A stretch of 33,272 nucleotides of DNA from Yersinia aldovae ATCC 35236 (GCF_000173735.1 NZ_ACCB01000047.1:1-33272), one strand, 5' to 3'. Positions 13,831 to 24,381 are shown, numbered from the stretch's first letter. The notes: generated by a model not told the origin, from the sequence alone. Made by a program: numbers and translations.

Positions 13831-14841
13831 ATGAAACGTGAACTAGCCATCGAGTTTTCCCGTGTCACCGAAGCTGCTGCACTAGCAGGTTATAAGTGGT
13901 TGGGTCGGGGCGATAAAAATGCCGCTGACGGTGCTGCCGTACATGCCATGCGCATTATGCTCAATCAGGTCAATATTGATGGGCAGATTGTTATCGGTGA
14001 AGGTGAAATCGATGAAGCCCCGATGCTGTATATCGGCGAAAACGTCGGTACCGGCCACGGTGATGCAGTGGATATCGCGGTAGATCCGATTGAAGGCACC
14101 CGCATGACCGCAATGGGTCAGGCCAATGCGCTCGCAGTGCTGGCGGTGGGGGATAAAGGCACATTTCTACATGCGCCTGATATGTATATGGAAAAACTGG
14201 TAGTGGGGCCGGGAGCCAAAGGGACTATCGACCTAAACTTGCCACTGGAAAAAAACCTGCGCAATATCGCCACTAAACTCAATAAGCCACTGACAGACTT
14301 AACGGTTATTACGCTGGCGAAACCGCGCCATGACGGCATCATCGCCGAAATGCAGCAACTGGGTGTCAAAGTGTTCGCTATTCCGGACGGCGATGTCGCA
14401 GCCTCTATTCTGACCTGTATGCCAGAAAGTGAAGTCGATGTGATGTACTGCATCGGTGGCGCACCTGAAGGGGTCATTTCTGCTGCGGTTATTCGTGCAC
14501 TGGACGGAGATATGCAAGGCCGATTATTACCACGCCATCAGGTGAAGGGTGATAACCAAGATAACCGTCGCATCGGTGAAGCAGAATTGGCACGCTGCAA
14601 AGCGATGGGCATTGAAGCAGGCAAAGTGCTGCTGCTGGGTGATATGGCACGGAATGATAATGTGATTTTCTCTGCCACCGGAATAACCAAAGGTGACCTG
14701 CTGGAAGGCATTTATCGCAAAGGGAACATGGCAACCACGGAAACACTGCTGATTCGCGGTAAATCCCGTACCATCCGCCGTATCCGTTCGACCCACTTCC
14801 TTGATCGCAAAGACCCGGCACTGCATGAGTTCTTGCTGTAA
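13831..14841 (+). CDS. glpX: Class II fructose-1,6-bisphosphatase GlpX
   Basis: 336-aa metal-dependent fructose-1,6-bisphosphatase of gluconeogenesis, which suits growth on glycerol. The start at 13831 (MKRELAIEFSRVTEAAALAG) follows aggt and gives exactly the E. coli length. An in-frame ATG at 13630 would run through the glpK terminator and is rejected. Metal-site motifs include IGEGEIDEAPML and AVDPIEGTR; GDVAAS and GGAPEGVISAA are further family signatures. Confidence 0.97.
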   Translation: MKRELAIEFSRVTEAAALAGYKWLGRGDKNAADGAAVHAMRIMLNQVNIDGQIVIGEGEIDEAPMLYIGENVGTGHGDAVDIAVDPIEGTRMTAMGQANALAVLAVGDKGTFLHAPDMYMEKLVVGPGAKGTIDLNLPLEKNLRNIATKLNKPLTDLTVITLAKPRHDGIIAEMQQLGVKVFAIPDGDVAASILTCMPESEVDVMYCIGGAPEGVISAAVIRALDGDMQGRLLPRHQVKGDNQDNRRIGEAELARCKAMGIEAGKVLLLGDMARNDNVIFSATGITKGDLLEGIYRKGNMATTETLLIRGKSRTIRRIRSTHFLDRKDPALHEFLL

Positions 14842-14899
14842 TTCGGCTCACGAATTATTTAGCAAAAAAGTTAAAATACTGGCGGCTGATTTAAAGTTA

Positions 14900-14940
14900 A
14901 ACGAAGGGGAAGCGCCCCCAGGTGCGTTAATCCCTTCGTT
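14900..14940. terminator. Hairpin between convergent glpX and emrD
   Basis: AACGAAGGG (14900-14908) pairs with CCCTTCGTT (14932-14940), with a further AGCGC/GCGTT inner stem. No T-tract follows, so termination is inferred from the convergent context. Confidence 0.4.
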
Positions 14941-14953
14941 CACAAGATAGCGG

Positions 14954-16138
14954 TTAAACCCGATGCTCTTGCGGTTGCATCCGATGGGAGAGTGGCCACC
15001 AGCACAGCAATATCACTATCGCCATAGCAAACATCAGCAATCCCAGGCTGAATTGCCCGGTTTGCGGCAACATGGCAGACAACCAGGTCGCCAGCCCTGA
15101 CCCTATATTCTGCAACCCACCGACCAAGGCACCCGCCGCACCGGCCAGATAAGGGAATGGCTCCATCGCTCCTGTGGTGGCGAGTGGGAACAACATGCCT
15201 GCGCCAAAGAAAAACAGCGCCGCCGGTATCACCAGCGTCCAGATATTCATGATGCCAAACCAGCCGGGAACCCACATCATCAAGCCCGCTAATAAGCAAC
15301 TGATCACTGAGTGCCACATCAGGTTATGGAAGGAGTTACCGTCACGACCGGCATACCATGCACCAAAGAACGCCGCAGGTATTGGTAAGATGAATAAAAT
15401 ACTCACTGTAACCCCACTTAGCCCCAGCACGCCGCCCATCAGCACACCCGCACTGGCTTCAAATACCGCAATCCCCGCCAGCGCCCCAACCAGCATCACC
15501 ATATAGCAGCTAAACGCGCCATCGGATAGCAGCAGGCGAAAGCTGGCCAGCATTGGGCGTTTTTCAGTTTGCTGTGGCCGAGTTTCCGGTAACCAGCGGA
15601 ACATACAAAATGCTACACAGCCGCATAAAAACAGCAGAAATGCATAGCAGGCCCGCCAGCCAAATAGACTTGCCAATAACCCACCGATAACCGGTGCCAT
15701 GAGCGGGCTGACCAAAATCCCCATGTTCAGCATACTGTTGGCATAACGTAACGCAGTACCTGCATATAAATCTCGCGGCATGGTGCGCGCCATCACACCG
15801 GCCACGCCGGTGCCCATCCCTTGCAGGGCGCTGGCTGCCACCAGCATAGTCAGGCTGCCCGCCAGCCACGCACCGAGCGCCCCCAACATGAATATCATCA
15901 TACCGGCCAGAATCACTGGGCGACGCCCGACGCGGTCTGATAGCGGTCCATAAATCAGTTGTGAAAAACCATAGGTCAGTAGATACGCCGCCATGACGCG
16001 CTGTACCACTCCGGTGCGAACCGATAAATCGCGGGCGATATCCGCAATCACCGGCACATAAATGGTTTGTGCCATCTGACCAACCGCAACCAACAGAATT
16101 AACATTACCAGCAGGTGGAAATTCTCTATTTTTCTCAT
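14954..16138 (-). CDS. emrD: Major facilitator multidrug efflux protein EmrD
   Basis: 394-aa MFS transporter with 12 predicted helices, same length as E. coli EmrD, which exports hydrophobic compounds using the proton gradient. The MFS motif A between helices 2 and 3 reads YGPLSDRVGRRPVIL (about residues 63-77). The N-terminus is MRKIENFHLLVMLILL with the typical VYVPVIADIARDL-like stretch. In E. coli emrD is elsewhere, so its place between glpX and fpr is a lineage-specific difference. It could be a close DHA1-family paralog, but the match to EmrD is good. Confidence 0.88.
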   Translation of the reverse strand: MRKIENFHLLVMLILLVAVGQMAQTIYVPVIADIARDLSVRTGVVQRVMAAYLLTYGFSQLIYGPLSDRVGRRPVILAGMMIFMLGALGAWLAGSLTMLVAASALQGMGTGVAGVMARTMPRDLYAGTALRYANSMLNMGILVSPLMAPVIGGLLASLFGWRACYAFLLFLCGCVAFCMFRWLPETRPQQTEKRPMLASFRLLLSDGAFSCYMVMLVGALAGIAVFEASAGVLMGGVLGLSGVTVSILFILPIPAAFFGAWYAGRDGNSFHNLMWHSVISCLLAGLMMWVPGWFGIMNIWTLVIPAALFFFGAGMLFPLATTGAMEPFPYLAGAAGALVGGLQNIGSGLATWLSAMLPQTGQFSLGLLMFAMAIVILLCWWPLSHRMQPQEHRV

Positions 16139-16441
16139 TGTCTTAACTAATTAATTAGCCGCAATACGTACCACGCCGAGATCGAAAAGTGGTACACCTC
16201 ACTATCGGCGCATAAGCTAACAAATTTGGAAATTTTAGCGAGCCAGCACGACATATTGCCAAATGACCGACTGGCAGATAAAACCACCACCGCCGTAAAG
16301 TAAACTGTCCATACGGTGTAACAACGGCAGAACGAAGGATGCACACGTAATCGATAATTTTTTTCTAGCAAATGCCCTAAAATATTGTCATCGCTTTTGG
16401 TACTACTTTCGATAAGTATTTGAATAAAGGGAATCAGAATT
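16139..16441. other. emrD-fpr divergent intergenic region
   Basis: 303 bp between divergent genes that must hold both promoters. A stretch at about 16367-16385 was examined for a SoxS box because fpr is a SoxS target in E. coli, but the match is too weak to call. No gene seen. Confidence 0.4.
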
Positions 16442-17188
16442 ATGGCTGAATGGGTTAGTGGCAAGATTACTCACATCGAACACTGGACAGATTCGTTGTT
16501 TAGTATTCGGGTCAATGCGCCAATTGATCCCTTTACTGCCGGTCAATTCGCCAAGCTGGCATTAGATATTGACGGTGAGCGAGTGCAGCGGGCTTACTCG
16601 TACGTCAATGCACCGAGCGATGATAATCTGGAGTTCTATCTGGTCACCGTGCCGGAAGGCAAACTCAGCCCACGGCTGGATCAACTGCCGGTGGGCGGCG
16701 AAGTGATGATCACCAAGCAAGCCGCAGGCTTTTTTGTGTTGGAAGAGATCCCCGATTGCGAAACGCTGTGGATGCTGGCAACCGGCACGGCGATTGGCCC
16801 TTATCTGTCGATTTTACAAGAAGGGCGTGATTTGGAGCGCTTCAAAAATGTGGTGTTACTCCATGCGGCACGTTTTACCCGTGATCTCAGTTACTTACCC
16901 CTGATGCAACAACTTGAGCAGCGCTATAACGGCAAGTTACGTATCCAGACCGTGGTCAGCCGTGAAGAGTCACCCGGCTCGTTAACCGGCAGGGTGCCAG
17001 CACTGATTGAGAATGGTTCACTGGAAGCGGCGGTCGGCCTTAAAATAGATGCACAAGACAGCCATGTGATGCTGTGTGGCAACCCGCAGATGGTGCGTGA
17101 TACCCAGCAATTGCTGAAAGAACAACGTGAGATGCGTAAACACTTACGCCGCAAACCTGGTCATATGACCAGCGAACAGTATTGGTAA
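16442..17188 (+). CDS. fpr: Ferredoxin/flavodoxin-NADP(+) reductase Fpr
   Basis: 248-aa flavoenzyme moving electrons between NADPH and flavodoxin or ferredoxin, supporting radical-SAM enzymes and oxidative-stress defence. FAD-binding motif RAYSYVNAP is at about residues 50-58. NADPH-domain motifs are GTAIGPYLSIL (about 115-125) and LCGNPQMVRDTQ (about 212-223). The C-terminal YW places the aromatic residue over the flavin, as in E. coli. Start ATG is preceded by aaaggga. Confidence 0.97.
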   Translation: MAEWVSGKITHIEHWTDSLFSIRVNAPIDPFTAGQFAKLALDIDGERVQRAYSYVNAPSDDNLEFYLVTVPEGKLSPRLDQLPVGGEVMITKQAAGFFVLEEIPDCETLWMLATGTAIGPYLSILQEGRDLERFKNVVLLHAARFTRDLSYLPLMQQLEQRYNGKLRIQTVVSREESPGSLTGRVPALIENGSLEAAVGLKIDAQDSHVMLCGNPQMVRDTQQLLKEQREMRKHLRRKPGHMTSEQYW

Positions 17189-17245
17189 ACACACCGTGAC
17201 GGGGGTGAACACTTTGGCGGTTCACGACCCTAACGGCGTGTTTAC
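17185..17245. repeat. Long hairpin between convergent fpr and yiiR
   Basis: A 13-nt arm at 17185-17197 pairs with 17233-17245 with one mismatch, which becomes a G-U pair in RNA read from the minus strand. Inner arms GTGAAC (17205-17210) and GTTCAC (17220-17225) extend it. The stem includes the fpr stop codon. No T-tract follows; it may act as a 3'-end stabiliser or bidirectional terminator. Confidence 0.55.
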
Positions 17246-17267
17246 CCGTCGATTAAGCGTAAGGGAA

Positions 17268-17702
17268 CTACTGCGCTTTCTCTGCTAAAAACTTAACTGG
17301 CTCAGCTTCTGGGCCAAAACGGTTATCTCCTTCGCTCCCGACAAACGCACCACAATCAATAAACATCATGACAATAATAAGTGTGGGGATAAAACGCCCG
17401 ACACCCCATTGCCAAACAGGTGCCATCATCTGCCAGTTACCGGCCATCAGCATCCAGGCCAGAACCACTAATAGCGCCCACCAGCCCGCTTTATTGCGGT
17501 CATGTAGCCGTTTGACCACCACTGCCGCCGTTGGCCACAGTAAAAAAACGATAGCAAAAGCCGCGGTTTGAATAGGCAGAACATCCTTGCCCGCCAAGGT
17601 GAAAACAACCAGCATGGCCGCGAGCCACAGGCCGATCCAGATCCAAAAATCCCGCCGCCCGATACGGCCTTTAAATGAGAAACACCACTGCTGTATTGTC
17701 AT
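17268..17702 (-). CDS. yiiR: DUF805 inner-membrane protein (YiiR-like)
   Basis: 144-aa membrane protein of the DUF805 family, function unknown. The family signature is seen at the N-terminus (WCFSFKGRIGRRDFW, residues 6-20) and again after the third helix (VKRLHDRNKAGWW, about 63-75). About four hydrophobic helices are present, with a polar C-terminal tail ending FLAEKAQ. The position beside fpr and yiiQ matches E. coli yiiR. It converges on fpr. Confidence 0.82.
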   Translation of the reverse strand: MTIQQWCFSFKGRIGRRDFWIWIGLWLAAMLVVFTLAGKDVLPIQTAAFAIVFLLWPTAAVVVKRLHDRNKAGWWALLVVLAWMLMAGNWQMMAPVWQWGVGRFIPTLIIVMMFIDCGAFVGSEGDNRFGPEAEPVKFLAEKAQ

Positions 17703-17849
17703 TAACGACCCGATCCATTTACCTTATATTATTTCGACCAAAGTGTACCTCAAGGCACTAACTAACCTATAATCTTTGCAGTGAATTTTGACAATCACCC
17801 CCTATAACCGCTTTAATCCCCTACACACACACCTAACGACGGCGTAGTC

Positions 17850-18455
17850 ATGAGAAAAAAAAGAGTCGCAATGCTGACACTACTGCTGCTAATAGCAACA
17901 GTTAGTCGCGCTCATGCCGATCCTGCTGATGACAGCGGCCAGCCAGTCGAAGAGGCTCAACCAACCGCGCCTTATCTGCTTTCCGGGGCACCGACCTTTG
18001 ATTTGACGCTGGTAAAATTCCGCGAAAGCTACAACCGAGCCAACCCAACACGGCCTATCAGTGAGTTTCACGCAATTACGCTACAAGATGACTTACCGCC
18101 GCTGACGCGCGCTGCCAGTAAGATTAATGAGAATCTCTATGCTTCCACTGCACTGGAAAAAGGCACCGGTAAGATTAAAACCATACAGATCACTTATTTA
18201 CCAATAAAAGGCAGTGAGGAGAAAGCCGCCAGGCTGGTGGCGGTCAATTATATGGCGGCTCTGATGCGCCAGTTTGAACCGACGCTAACGCTACAACAAA
18301 GTCTCGATAATGTGCAAAGCCTGCTGGCAAAAGGCAAAGGGTTACCTTTCCACGTTAATACGGTCGGCGCGATTCGCTATGTTGTGGCAGACAACGGTGA
18401 AAAAGGGCTTACCTTCGCGGTTGAACCGATTAAGCTGTCACTATCTGATTCGTGA
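17850..18455 (+). CDS. yiiQ: Secreted DUF1454 protein YiiQ
   Basis: 201-aa predicted periplasmic protein of unknown function (DUF1454). A classical signal peptide runs from MRKKRVAMLTLLLL, with likely cleavage after SRAHA at residue 23, leaving a mature protein starting DPADDSG. The mature part has no recognisable catalytic motif. It lies upstream of tpiA as in E. coli, with a separate ribosome-binding site and about 125 bp between them. Confidence 0.85.
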   Translation: MRKKRVAMLTLLLLIATVSRAHADPADDSGQPVEEAQPTAPYLLSGAPTFDLTLVKFRESYNRANPTRPISEFHAITLQDDLPPLTRAASKINENLYASTALEKGTGKIKTIQITYLPIKGSEEKAARLVAVNYMAALMRQFEPTLTLQQSLDNVQSLLAKGKGLPFHVNTVGAIRYVVADNGEKGLTFAVEPIKLSLSDS

Positions 18456-18524
18456 TGTCGTTGCAATTAATGACGAAAAGCAAAGCCATTGCCACTGATC
18501 ATCTCTATACTGTTGGACAGGTAA

Positions 18525-19349
<825 letters not shown>

Positions 19350-19380
19350 TTAATGCTTTAAGCTATTGTTGAGCGTTATA

Positions 19381-19419
19381 AAACCGGGGTGAAATCACCA
19401 GCCCCGGTTTTATTGTTTT
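19381..19419. terminator. Terminator between convergent tpiA and sbp
   Basis: AAACCGGGG (19381-19389) pairs with CCCCGGTTT (19402-19410), followed by a T-rich tract. Confidence 0.88.
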
Positions 19420-19433
19420 TGTGCGGCTAAAGA

Positions 19434-20423
19434 TTATCGCTTACTTATTTCATCAAAGGTGCCACCCGTCGCAAAATGTGTCTGCTGTGCTTTAGTCCAG
19501 CCGCCGAAGACGTCATCGATAGTAAACAATTTTAGTTGCGGGAATTCATTGGCAAATTTAACGGCGACTGTCGGATCTCGTGGGCGATAATAGTGCCTGG
19601 CCGCTATAGTCTGGCCTTCCGGTGAGTACAGGTATTTCAGATATGCATCAGCGACGTCACGGGTGCCGCGCTTATCGACCACCTTATCAACCACCGATAC
19701 CGTCGGTTCCGCTAAAATAGAAACGCTTGGTGTGATGATATCAAACTTATCTTTACCCACTTCATTGACTGCCAGCAGAGCTTCATTCTCCCAGGCAATC
19801 AATACATCGCCAATCCCACGTTCAACGAAAGTGTTAGTAGCACCACGCGCGCCAGAATCCAATACTTCCACATTCTTATATAGCGTTTTAACAAATTCCT
19901 GCGCTTTGGCCTGATCGTTATTATTATGCTCTAGCGCATAACCCCACGCCGCCAGATAGTTCCAACGCGCCCCACCGGAGGTTTTCGGATTAGGCGTAAT
20001 GACAGAAATACCGGGCTTCACTAGATCAGACCAATCATGAATCTGTTTAGGATTACCTTTACGCACCAGAAACACGATAGTCGAGGTATACGGTGCGGAG
20101 TTATCCGGTAGGCGCTTAATCCACTCTTTATCAATACGACCACGCTCAGCAATAGCATCGACGTCATAAGCCAGCGCCAGTGTCACCACATCAGCTTCAA
20201 TACCATTAATCACCGAGGTCGCCTGCTTGCCAGAACCACCATGCGATTGACGCACCGTCACTTTGTCACCGGTTTGCGCTTGCCAATGCTGACTAAATGC
20301 CTGGTTATATTCTTGATAAAACTCACGCGTCGGATCATACGACACATTCAGCAATTGAATATCTTTTGCCATCGCACCTGATGCCAACAGCAACAATAAC
20401 AAACCTACCCCCCATTTACGCAT
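19434..20423 (-). CDS. sbp: Periplasmic sulfate-binding protein Sbp
   Basis: 329-aa substrate-binding component of the sulfate/thiosulfate ABC importer CysTWA, same length as E. coli Sbp. The signal peptide [19 protein letters not shown] is followed by [20 protein letters not shown], the family's conserved mature start. Sulfate-site segments SHGGSGKQ and [11 protein letters not shown] are present. In E. coli it is under CysB control; no CysB site was identified here. E. coli has cdh between sbp and tpiA, absent here. Confidence 0.96.
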   Translation of the reverse strand: MRKWGVGLLLLLLASGAMAKDIQLLNVSYDPTREFYQEYNQAFSQHWQAQTGDKVTVRQSHGGSGKQATSVINGIEADVVTLALAYDVDAIAERGRIDKEWIKRLPDNSAPYTSTIVFLVRKGNPKQIHDWSDLVKPGISVITPNPKTSGGARWNYLAAWGYALEHNNNDQAKAQEFVKTLYKNVEVLDSGARGATNTFVERGIGDVLIAWENEALLAVNEVGKDKFDIITPSVSILAEPTVSVVDKVVDKRGTRDVADAYLKYLYSPEGQTIAARHYYRPRDPTVAVKFANEFPQLKLFTIDDVFGGWTKAQQTHFATGGTFDEISKR

Positions 20424-20573
20424 TGATCCGCTCCCCAGATTTGTTGTTATAAACTTAAAGGGCTATTAACCACGTTAGTTAGCTTGAGACTGAGCGTGCC
20501 AGAAACTTTTCATCCAATTAAAGAATAAAAAAGTTTTGATTATATCAATATGAAATATACCACCCGCTAAACG

Positions 20574-20612
20574 CAAAAAGCCCCCGCGAATGAATGAAAC
20601 GGAGGCTTTTTT
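20574..20612 (-). terminator. Terminator after pfkA
   Basis: Reading the minus strand, AGCCTCCG pairs with CGGGGGCT with one G-U, flanked by A- and T-runs, immediately downstream of the pfkA stop. Confidence 0.85.
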
Positions 20613-20630
20613 ATCGAATGACTGGCTGTT

Positions 20631-21614
20631 TTAGAACAGTTTTTTCGCTGTATCGTACCAATCTTCTTTAAATTTACTTTTCTTATTCTCTGGCGCGATA
20701 CAAACGGAGATTAATTCATGCACCATTTTCTCGTTTTGTACGCCGACGCAGAAACCACCTTGCGTATAGTCGCGGTCTTCCAGCAGCAGATCAACCGCAT
20801 AAGCCCCCATGCGGGAAGCCAAAATACGGTCATAGGCTACCGGCGCACCACCACGCTGAATGTGGCCCAATACGGTACCACGGGTTTCACGGCCTGTTTC
20901 TTTCTCGATGTATTTAGCCAGCTCATCGATGTCATCCAATTTTTCAGTGATGGCGACAATCGCGTGCTTTTTACCTTTAGCGATGCCCGCTTTAATTTCA
21001 GCAACTAAATCTTCACGTTTGAACGGGACTTCAGGAATAGCGATAAACTCGCAACCCCCGGCAATGGCAGCCGCCAGTGTCAGGTCGCCACAATAACGGC
21101 CCATCACTTCTACGATAGAGATACGTTGATGTGAAGACGAGGTATCACGCAGACGGTCAATCGCTTCAACCACCGTTCCCAGAGCGGTGAAGAAACCGAT
21201 GGTATAGTCAGTGCCTGCCACATCGTTATCAATGGTGCCCGGCAAGCCAACACAGTGAATACCACCTTCTTTAGTCAGCAAGTCTGCACCGGCATAAGAA
21301 CCGTCACCACCGATAACTACCAAGCCATCAATGCCACGCTCTCTCATGTTCTGTAGAGCAACTTGACGTTTTTCCGGGTCACGAAACTCTGGAAAACGCG
21401 CAGAACCCAAGAAAGTACCGCCGCGGTTAATCATGTCTGACACGCTGTAGCGGTCCAGTTTTCTCATGCGATTTTCATACAAGCCCAAGTAGCCATCTTC
21501 AATACCGTAAACTTCCAACCCTGCTGACAAAGCGGCACGAACCACCCCACGAATGGCTGCGTTCATTCCTGGCGCGTCACCGCCGCTTGTTAGTACACCG
21601 ATTTTCTTGACCAT
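20631..21614 (-). CDS. pfkA: ATP-dependent 6-phosphofructokinase PfkA
   Basis: 327-aa glycolytic enzyme phosphorylating fructose-6-phosphate, allosterically controlled by ADP and phosphoenolpyruvate. The N-terminus [20 protein letters not shown] binds [13 protein letters not shown] is the Mg/ATP loop, and the catalytic base lies in [18 protein letters not shown]. The effector-site segment [20 protein letters not shown] is well conserved. It is slightly longer than E. coli PfkA (320 aa), with the extra residues in the C-terminal region ([11 protein letters not shown]). It lies between fieF and sbp, as in E. coli. Confidence 0.98.
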   Translation of the reverse strand: MVKKIGVLTSGGDAPGMNAAIRGVVRAALSAGLEVYGIEDGYLGLYENRMRKLDRYSVSDMINRGGTFLGSARFPEFRDPEKRQVALQNMRERGIDGLVVIGGDGSYAGADLLTKEGGIHCVGLPGTIDNDVAGTDYTIGFFTALGTVVEAIDRLRDTSSSHQRISIVEVMGRYCGDLTLAAAIAGGCEFIAIPEVPFKREDLVAEIKAGIAKGKKHAIVAITEKLDDIDELAKYIEKETGRETRGTVLGHIQRGGAPVAYDRILASRMGAYAVDLLLEDRDYTQGGFCVGVQNEKMVHELISVCIAPENKKSKFKEDWYDTAKKLF

Positions 21615-21832
21615 GACTACCTCTGAACTTGTAGATGCGATTTTTTAAAATTCTTTATCTGCCGATTATGTCTTGCACATGGGTCAGTACAAAAAATCAG
21701 CTTTATGTGCTTAATATCGGATATTATAGCAAAAACACCAAGCTGAATTGATTCAAGTCATGCCATCTAGCGGAATTCTCTTCGTGGCCTAACCATAATG
21801 TAACCACAATTTACCCGCATTTGATGAATCAA

Positions 21833-22735
21833 TTATAACTCCCAATGTGCATGACGCTCTTTTGGCACCACAGAGCAGGGGTCCTGATGGATAAGAACAT
21901 CCGCGCCGGGGAAACGATGCAGCAAGGCACGTTCAACTTGCTCAGCCAAAATATGGGCCTCCATCAAGGGCACCATATCTTCCATCTCAAGATGAAGCTG
22001 AATAAAACGTGTTGGCCCCGACTGGCGAGTACGCAGGTCATGAGCGCCAATCACTCCGGGCCATGAGGTCACGATATCAATAATTTCCTGCCGCTCGTCA
22101 TCGGGTAATGCACGATCCAGCAAGGCTTGCACCGCTTCATAGCCCATACGTAACGCGCTATAAAGAATATAAACCCCAATCCCCAATGCAAACATCGCAT
22201 CAGCGCGGTGAAAACCATACCAACTGAGTGCCAACGCAATAAGAATAGCACCATTCATCAGCACATCAGATTGATAGTGCAGCATATCGGCACGGATAGC
22301 CTGACTCTGCGTTTTTCGCACCACCCAGCGCTGAAATGTGACTAATATCATTGTACTGAATAATGCGACTAACGTGACGCCGATACCTACACCAGGGTCT
22401 TGCAACGGCTCCGGTGAAGCCAAATGCTGAAAGCCGGTCAGGAACAGAAACAGTGCAGAACCGGAGATAAACATGCTTTGCGCCAACGCGGCCAGTGACT
22501 CCGCTTTACCATGACCAAAAGTATGCTCTTCATCGGCGGGTTGCAGGGAGTAACGCACCACAAAAAGATTGGTCATCGAGGCGGCCAGATCCACTAAGGA
22601 ATCGACTAATGCCGCCAACAAACTCACCGATCCGGTATGCAACCAGGCAAAAATTTTAATAATCAGTAAAATTGACGCCAACACCGTAGCACTAAGCGCG
22701 GCAGCTTTAACCCAGCGCCCGTATTGCGGATCCAT
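21833..22735 (-). CDS. fieF: Cation diffusion facilitator FieF (YiiP)
   Basis: 300-aa dimeric inner-membrane antiporter exporting Zn(II) or Fe(II), same length as the structurally characterised E. coli protein. The transport-site residues D45 and D49 ([12 protein letters not shown]) and H153/D157 ([10 protein letters not shown]) are present. The cytoplasmic C-terminal metal-binding domain includes [15 protein letters not shown] and [12 protein letters not shown]. The C-terminal tail ends RHAHWEL. This is the last chromosomal backbone gene before the prophage. Confidence 0.97.
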   Translation of the reverse strand: MDPQYGRWVKAAALSATVLASILLIIKIFAWLHTGSVSLLAALVDSLVDLAASMTNLFVVRYSLQPADEEHTFGHGKAESLAALAQSMFISGSALFLFLTGFQHLASPEPLQDPGVGIGVTLVALFSTMILVTFQRWVVRKTQSQAIRADMLHYQSDVLMNGAILIALALSWYGFHRADAMFALGIGVYILYSALRMGYEAVQALLDRALPDDERQEIIDIVTSWPGVIGAHDLRTRQSGPTRFIQLHLEMEDMVPLMEAHILAEQVERALLHRFPGADVLIHQDPCSVVPKERHAHWEL

Positions 22736-22785
22736 AACTCATTCCAAATGATATTTAAGGATTGTTAGTATAACGGAAATGGAAT

Positions 22786-22812
22786 AAAAAAAAGCCCTCC
22801 ATCATGGAGGGC
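22786..22812 (-). terminator. Terminator upstream of fieF, possible att overlap
   Basis: GCCCTCC (22794-22800) pairs with GGAGGGC (22806-22812). On the minus strand it is followed by eight Ts. Confidence 0.8.
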
Positions 22813-22905
22813 GAAAGACAGGGATGGTGATATTCATTTATCACTATCAACATGAAATAAAAGGATTTATTTCACTCAATGTCCACACATTGACCACATC
22901 GAAAA

Positions 22906-22928
22906 AAAGCCCCAAATTTTGGGGCTTT
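22906..22928 (-). terminator. Terminator after ogr
   Basis: AAAGCCCCAAA pairs with TTTGGGGCTTT around a minimal loop, with T-runs in both directions. Confidence 0.85.
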
Positions 22929-22938
22929 ATCGTAACGG

Positions 22939-23157
22939 CTACATCCAAAGGTTTTGTTGACCGCTTCGCTCCGGATGAGGGATCGCTGGCGTCACTTCGC
23001 CGGGTCGCATAATCGAGCTTTCGAATGTCTCCATGGTCTTGAATGTATGACCGCAATTTATATTTTGGCACTGGTGATACCGCTCCTTAGTGTTCTCACT
23101 CAGGTAGCGACTGGAACGGGCATGGGCTGATTCTCGACAGAGTGGGCAATGAAACAT
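22939..23157 (-). CDS. ogr: P2-type late gene activator Ogr
   Basis: 72-aa zinc-finger transcription activator of P2-family phages, required for late promoters through contact with RNA polymerase alpha. Length equals P2 Ogr. The metal ligands C4, C7, C30 and C35 (CX2C-X22-CX4C) are intact, and MFHCPLCRESAHARSSRY and TKERYHQCQNINC match P2 closely. The C-terminus ends in SGQQNLWM, also P2-like. Start ATG has gaggtaa upstream. It is transcribed from its own region downstream of D. Confidence 0.95.
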   Translation of the reverse strand: MFHCPLCRESAHARSSRYLSENTKERYHQCQNINCGHTFKTMETFESSIMRPGEVTPAIPHPERSGQQNLWM

Positions 23158-23232
23158 GTTAATTACCTCAACGGGCTGCGTTTAAGTCAGTGATATTATT
23201 TGTTTTATTCTTTTTGAAACAATGAATTATGC

Positions 23233-24381
23233 TTATCTCGCATCCTGATTTTCTTCCTGATACTCAACATCAGAGAGCTTCACCTCAAGCGCCAGCGCCG
23301 TCGTGTAGCCATTATCGCCGAGGTAATGGGTCACTTTGGTGATAGTCCACGTCTGCTGGTCTATCACACTTTTAAACCCTTTCAGCGTGACCGGCGTTTC
23401 GGGATAGAGATCCGCACGGCCGATGGCGAGATTTATCGAAAACTCGGCCACACTGCGTTGCAGTTTGTCCCACTTGGCCTGAGCCGCCCGCATCGCTTGT
23501 GCCTTGCTGGCGTACACCGTGGTTAACACCAGTACGTTATCGGCTTCTCCGGCCAGATACTCGCCCTGCCTTTCTTCCGGCGGTTTGATGGCCTTGGGGG
23601 TGGTTGGCCTGGCTTTGGGATGCTGCAATGCGCGCAAGTGCTGTGGCTTGGCCTTGCGTTGGAGTTTTACCTGCTGTTTTTTGGGCTGAGGGTCTTTGGT
23701 ATGCAGCCAGTTAGCGGTCACACCGCTGTAAGCATGGCGGTCGGCGATCGCAAACTGATGGCGGTCGCCGTCGCTACGTTCAATGACCGTCATCGGGATC
23801 GGCTTACCGCTGGCCGTCATTCCCCTCCCGGCTTTGAGAAAAAGCAGCTTACCGGCTTTGACTGACACCTCGGCACCATTGCGTTCAGCCAGACGGGTAA
23901 GAAACTTAATATCGGACTCTTGCGACTGGTCGATATGCGGGATGTGAATCTCGGCAAGGTCTCGCGCCAGTGAGGCCACCAGCTTATTACTCTGCGCAAT
24001 TTGCGTTACCACTGCGCCGAGTGTGGTGTCGTGATAAGAGGCTTCGCGACGTGAATTGAGCGAACCACGAAAATCGGCGCTACGGGCGCGAATCGTCAGG
24101 ATATCCGGTGCGCCGCGATGTTCAATTTCATCGACGGTAAATTGGCCTTTGCTTATCAGCGCCGCCCCCTGCCAGCCAAGAAACAGCGACAATACCGCCC
24201 CGCGTACGGGCATGGCGACCTGGCCGTCGCTATCATCCAGCTCAATATCAAGTTGGTCAGCCTCAAAACCGCGATTATCGGTCATGGTCAGTGAGATCAG
24301 GCGGGAGCTGAGATTGGCGGTAATGTCATGACCGCCGAGTGTGAGCATAAATGCCGGTGTGACCGCCGCGCCGGTCATCAT
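23233..24381 (-). CDS. D: P2-type tail protein gpD
   Basis: 382-aa late control / tail-hub protein of P2-family phages (387 aa in P2), part of the tail tip at the end of the tube. The N-terminus reads FMLTLGGHDITANLSSRLIS followed by LTMTDNRGFEADQLDIELDD, the family pattern. A basic, proline- and lysine-rich stretch lies near residues 225-270. The start ATG overlaps the U stop by 4 nt (ATGA). Two adjacent ATGs are possible starts. Confidence 0.93.
   Translation of the reverse strand: MMTGAAVTPAFMLTLGGHDITANLSSRLISLTMTDNRGFEADQLDIELDDSDGQVAMPVRGAVLSLFLGWQGAALISKGQFTVDEIEHRGAPDILTIRARSADFRGSLNSRREASYHDTTLGAVVTQIAQSNKLVASLARDLAEIHIPHIDQSQESDIKFLTRLAERNGAEVSVKAGKLLFLKAGRGMTASGKPIPMTVIERSDGDRHQFAIADRHAYSGVTANWLHTKDPQPKKQQVKLQRKAKPQHLRALQHPKARPTTPKAIKPPEERQGEYLAGEADNVLVLTTVYASKAQAMRAAQAKWDKLQRSVAEFSINLAIGRADLYPETPVTLKGFKSVIDQQTWTITKVTHYLGDNGYTTALALEVKLSDVEYQEENQDAR

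Larger units (their letters stand above)
22736..22938. other. fieF-ogr junction, probable prophage right attachment region
   Basis: Between the last backbone gene and the first prophage gene lie two minus-strand terminators (22786-22812 and 22906-22928) and about 90 bp of AT-rich sequence. The left hairpin is probably the original terminator of the gene upstream of fieF (cpxP in E. coli). P2-like phages use short cores containing A-runs followed by AGCCC, and aaaaaaaagccct at 22786-22798 resembles this. The exact att core cannot be fixed without the other end of the element. Confidence 0.45.

Noticed and set aside
14489-14851. 99-120-aa minus-strand frames inside glpX
   Set aside because: Shadow frames of a highly conserved gene; no independent support.
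16367-16385. Possible SoxS box upstream of fpr
   Set aside because: Only the GCA and AAA parts fit the consensus; too many mismatches to call.
23326-23865. Plus-strand frames opposite D
   Set aside because: Antisense shadows of gpD; composition not protein-like.
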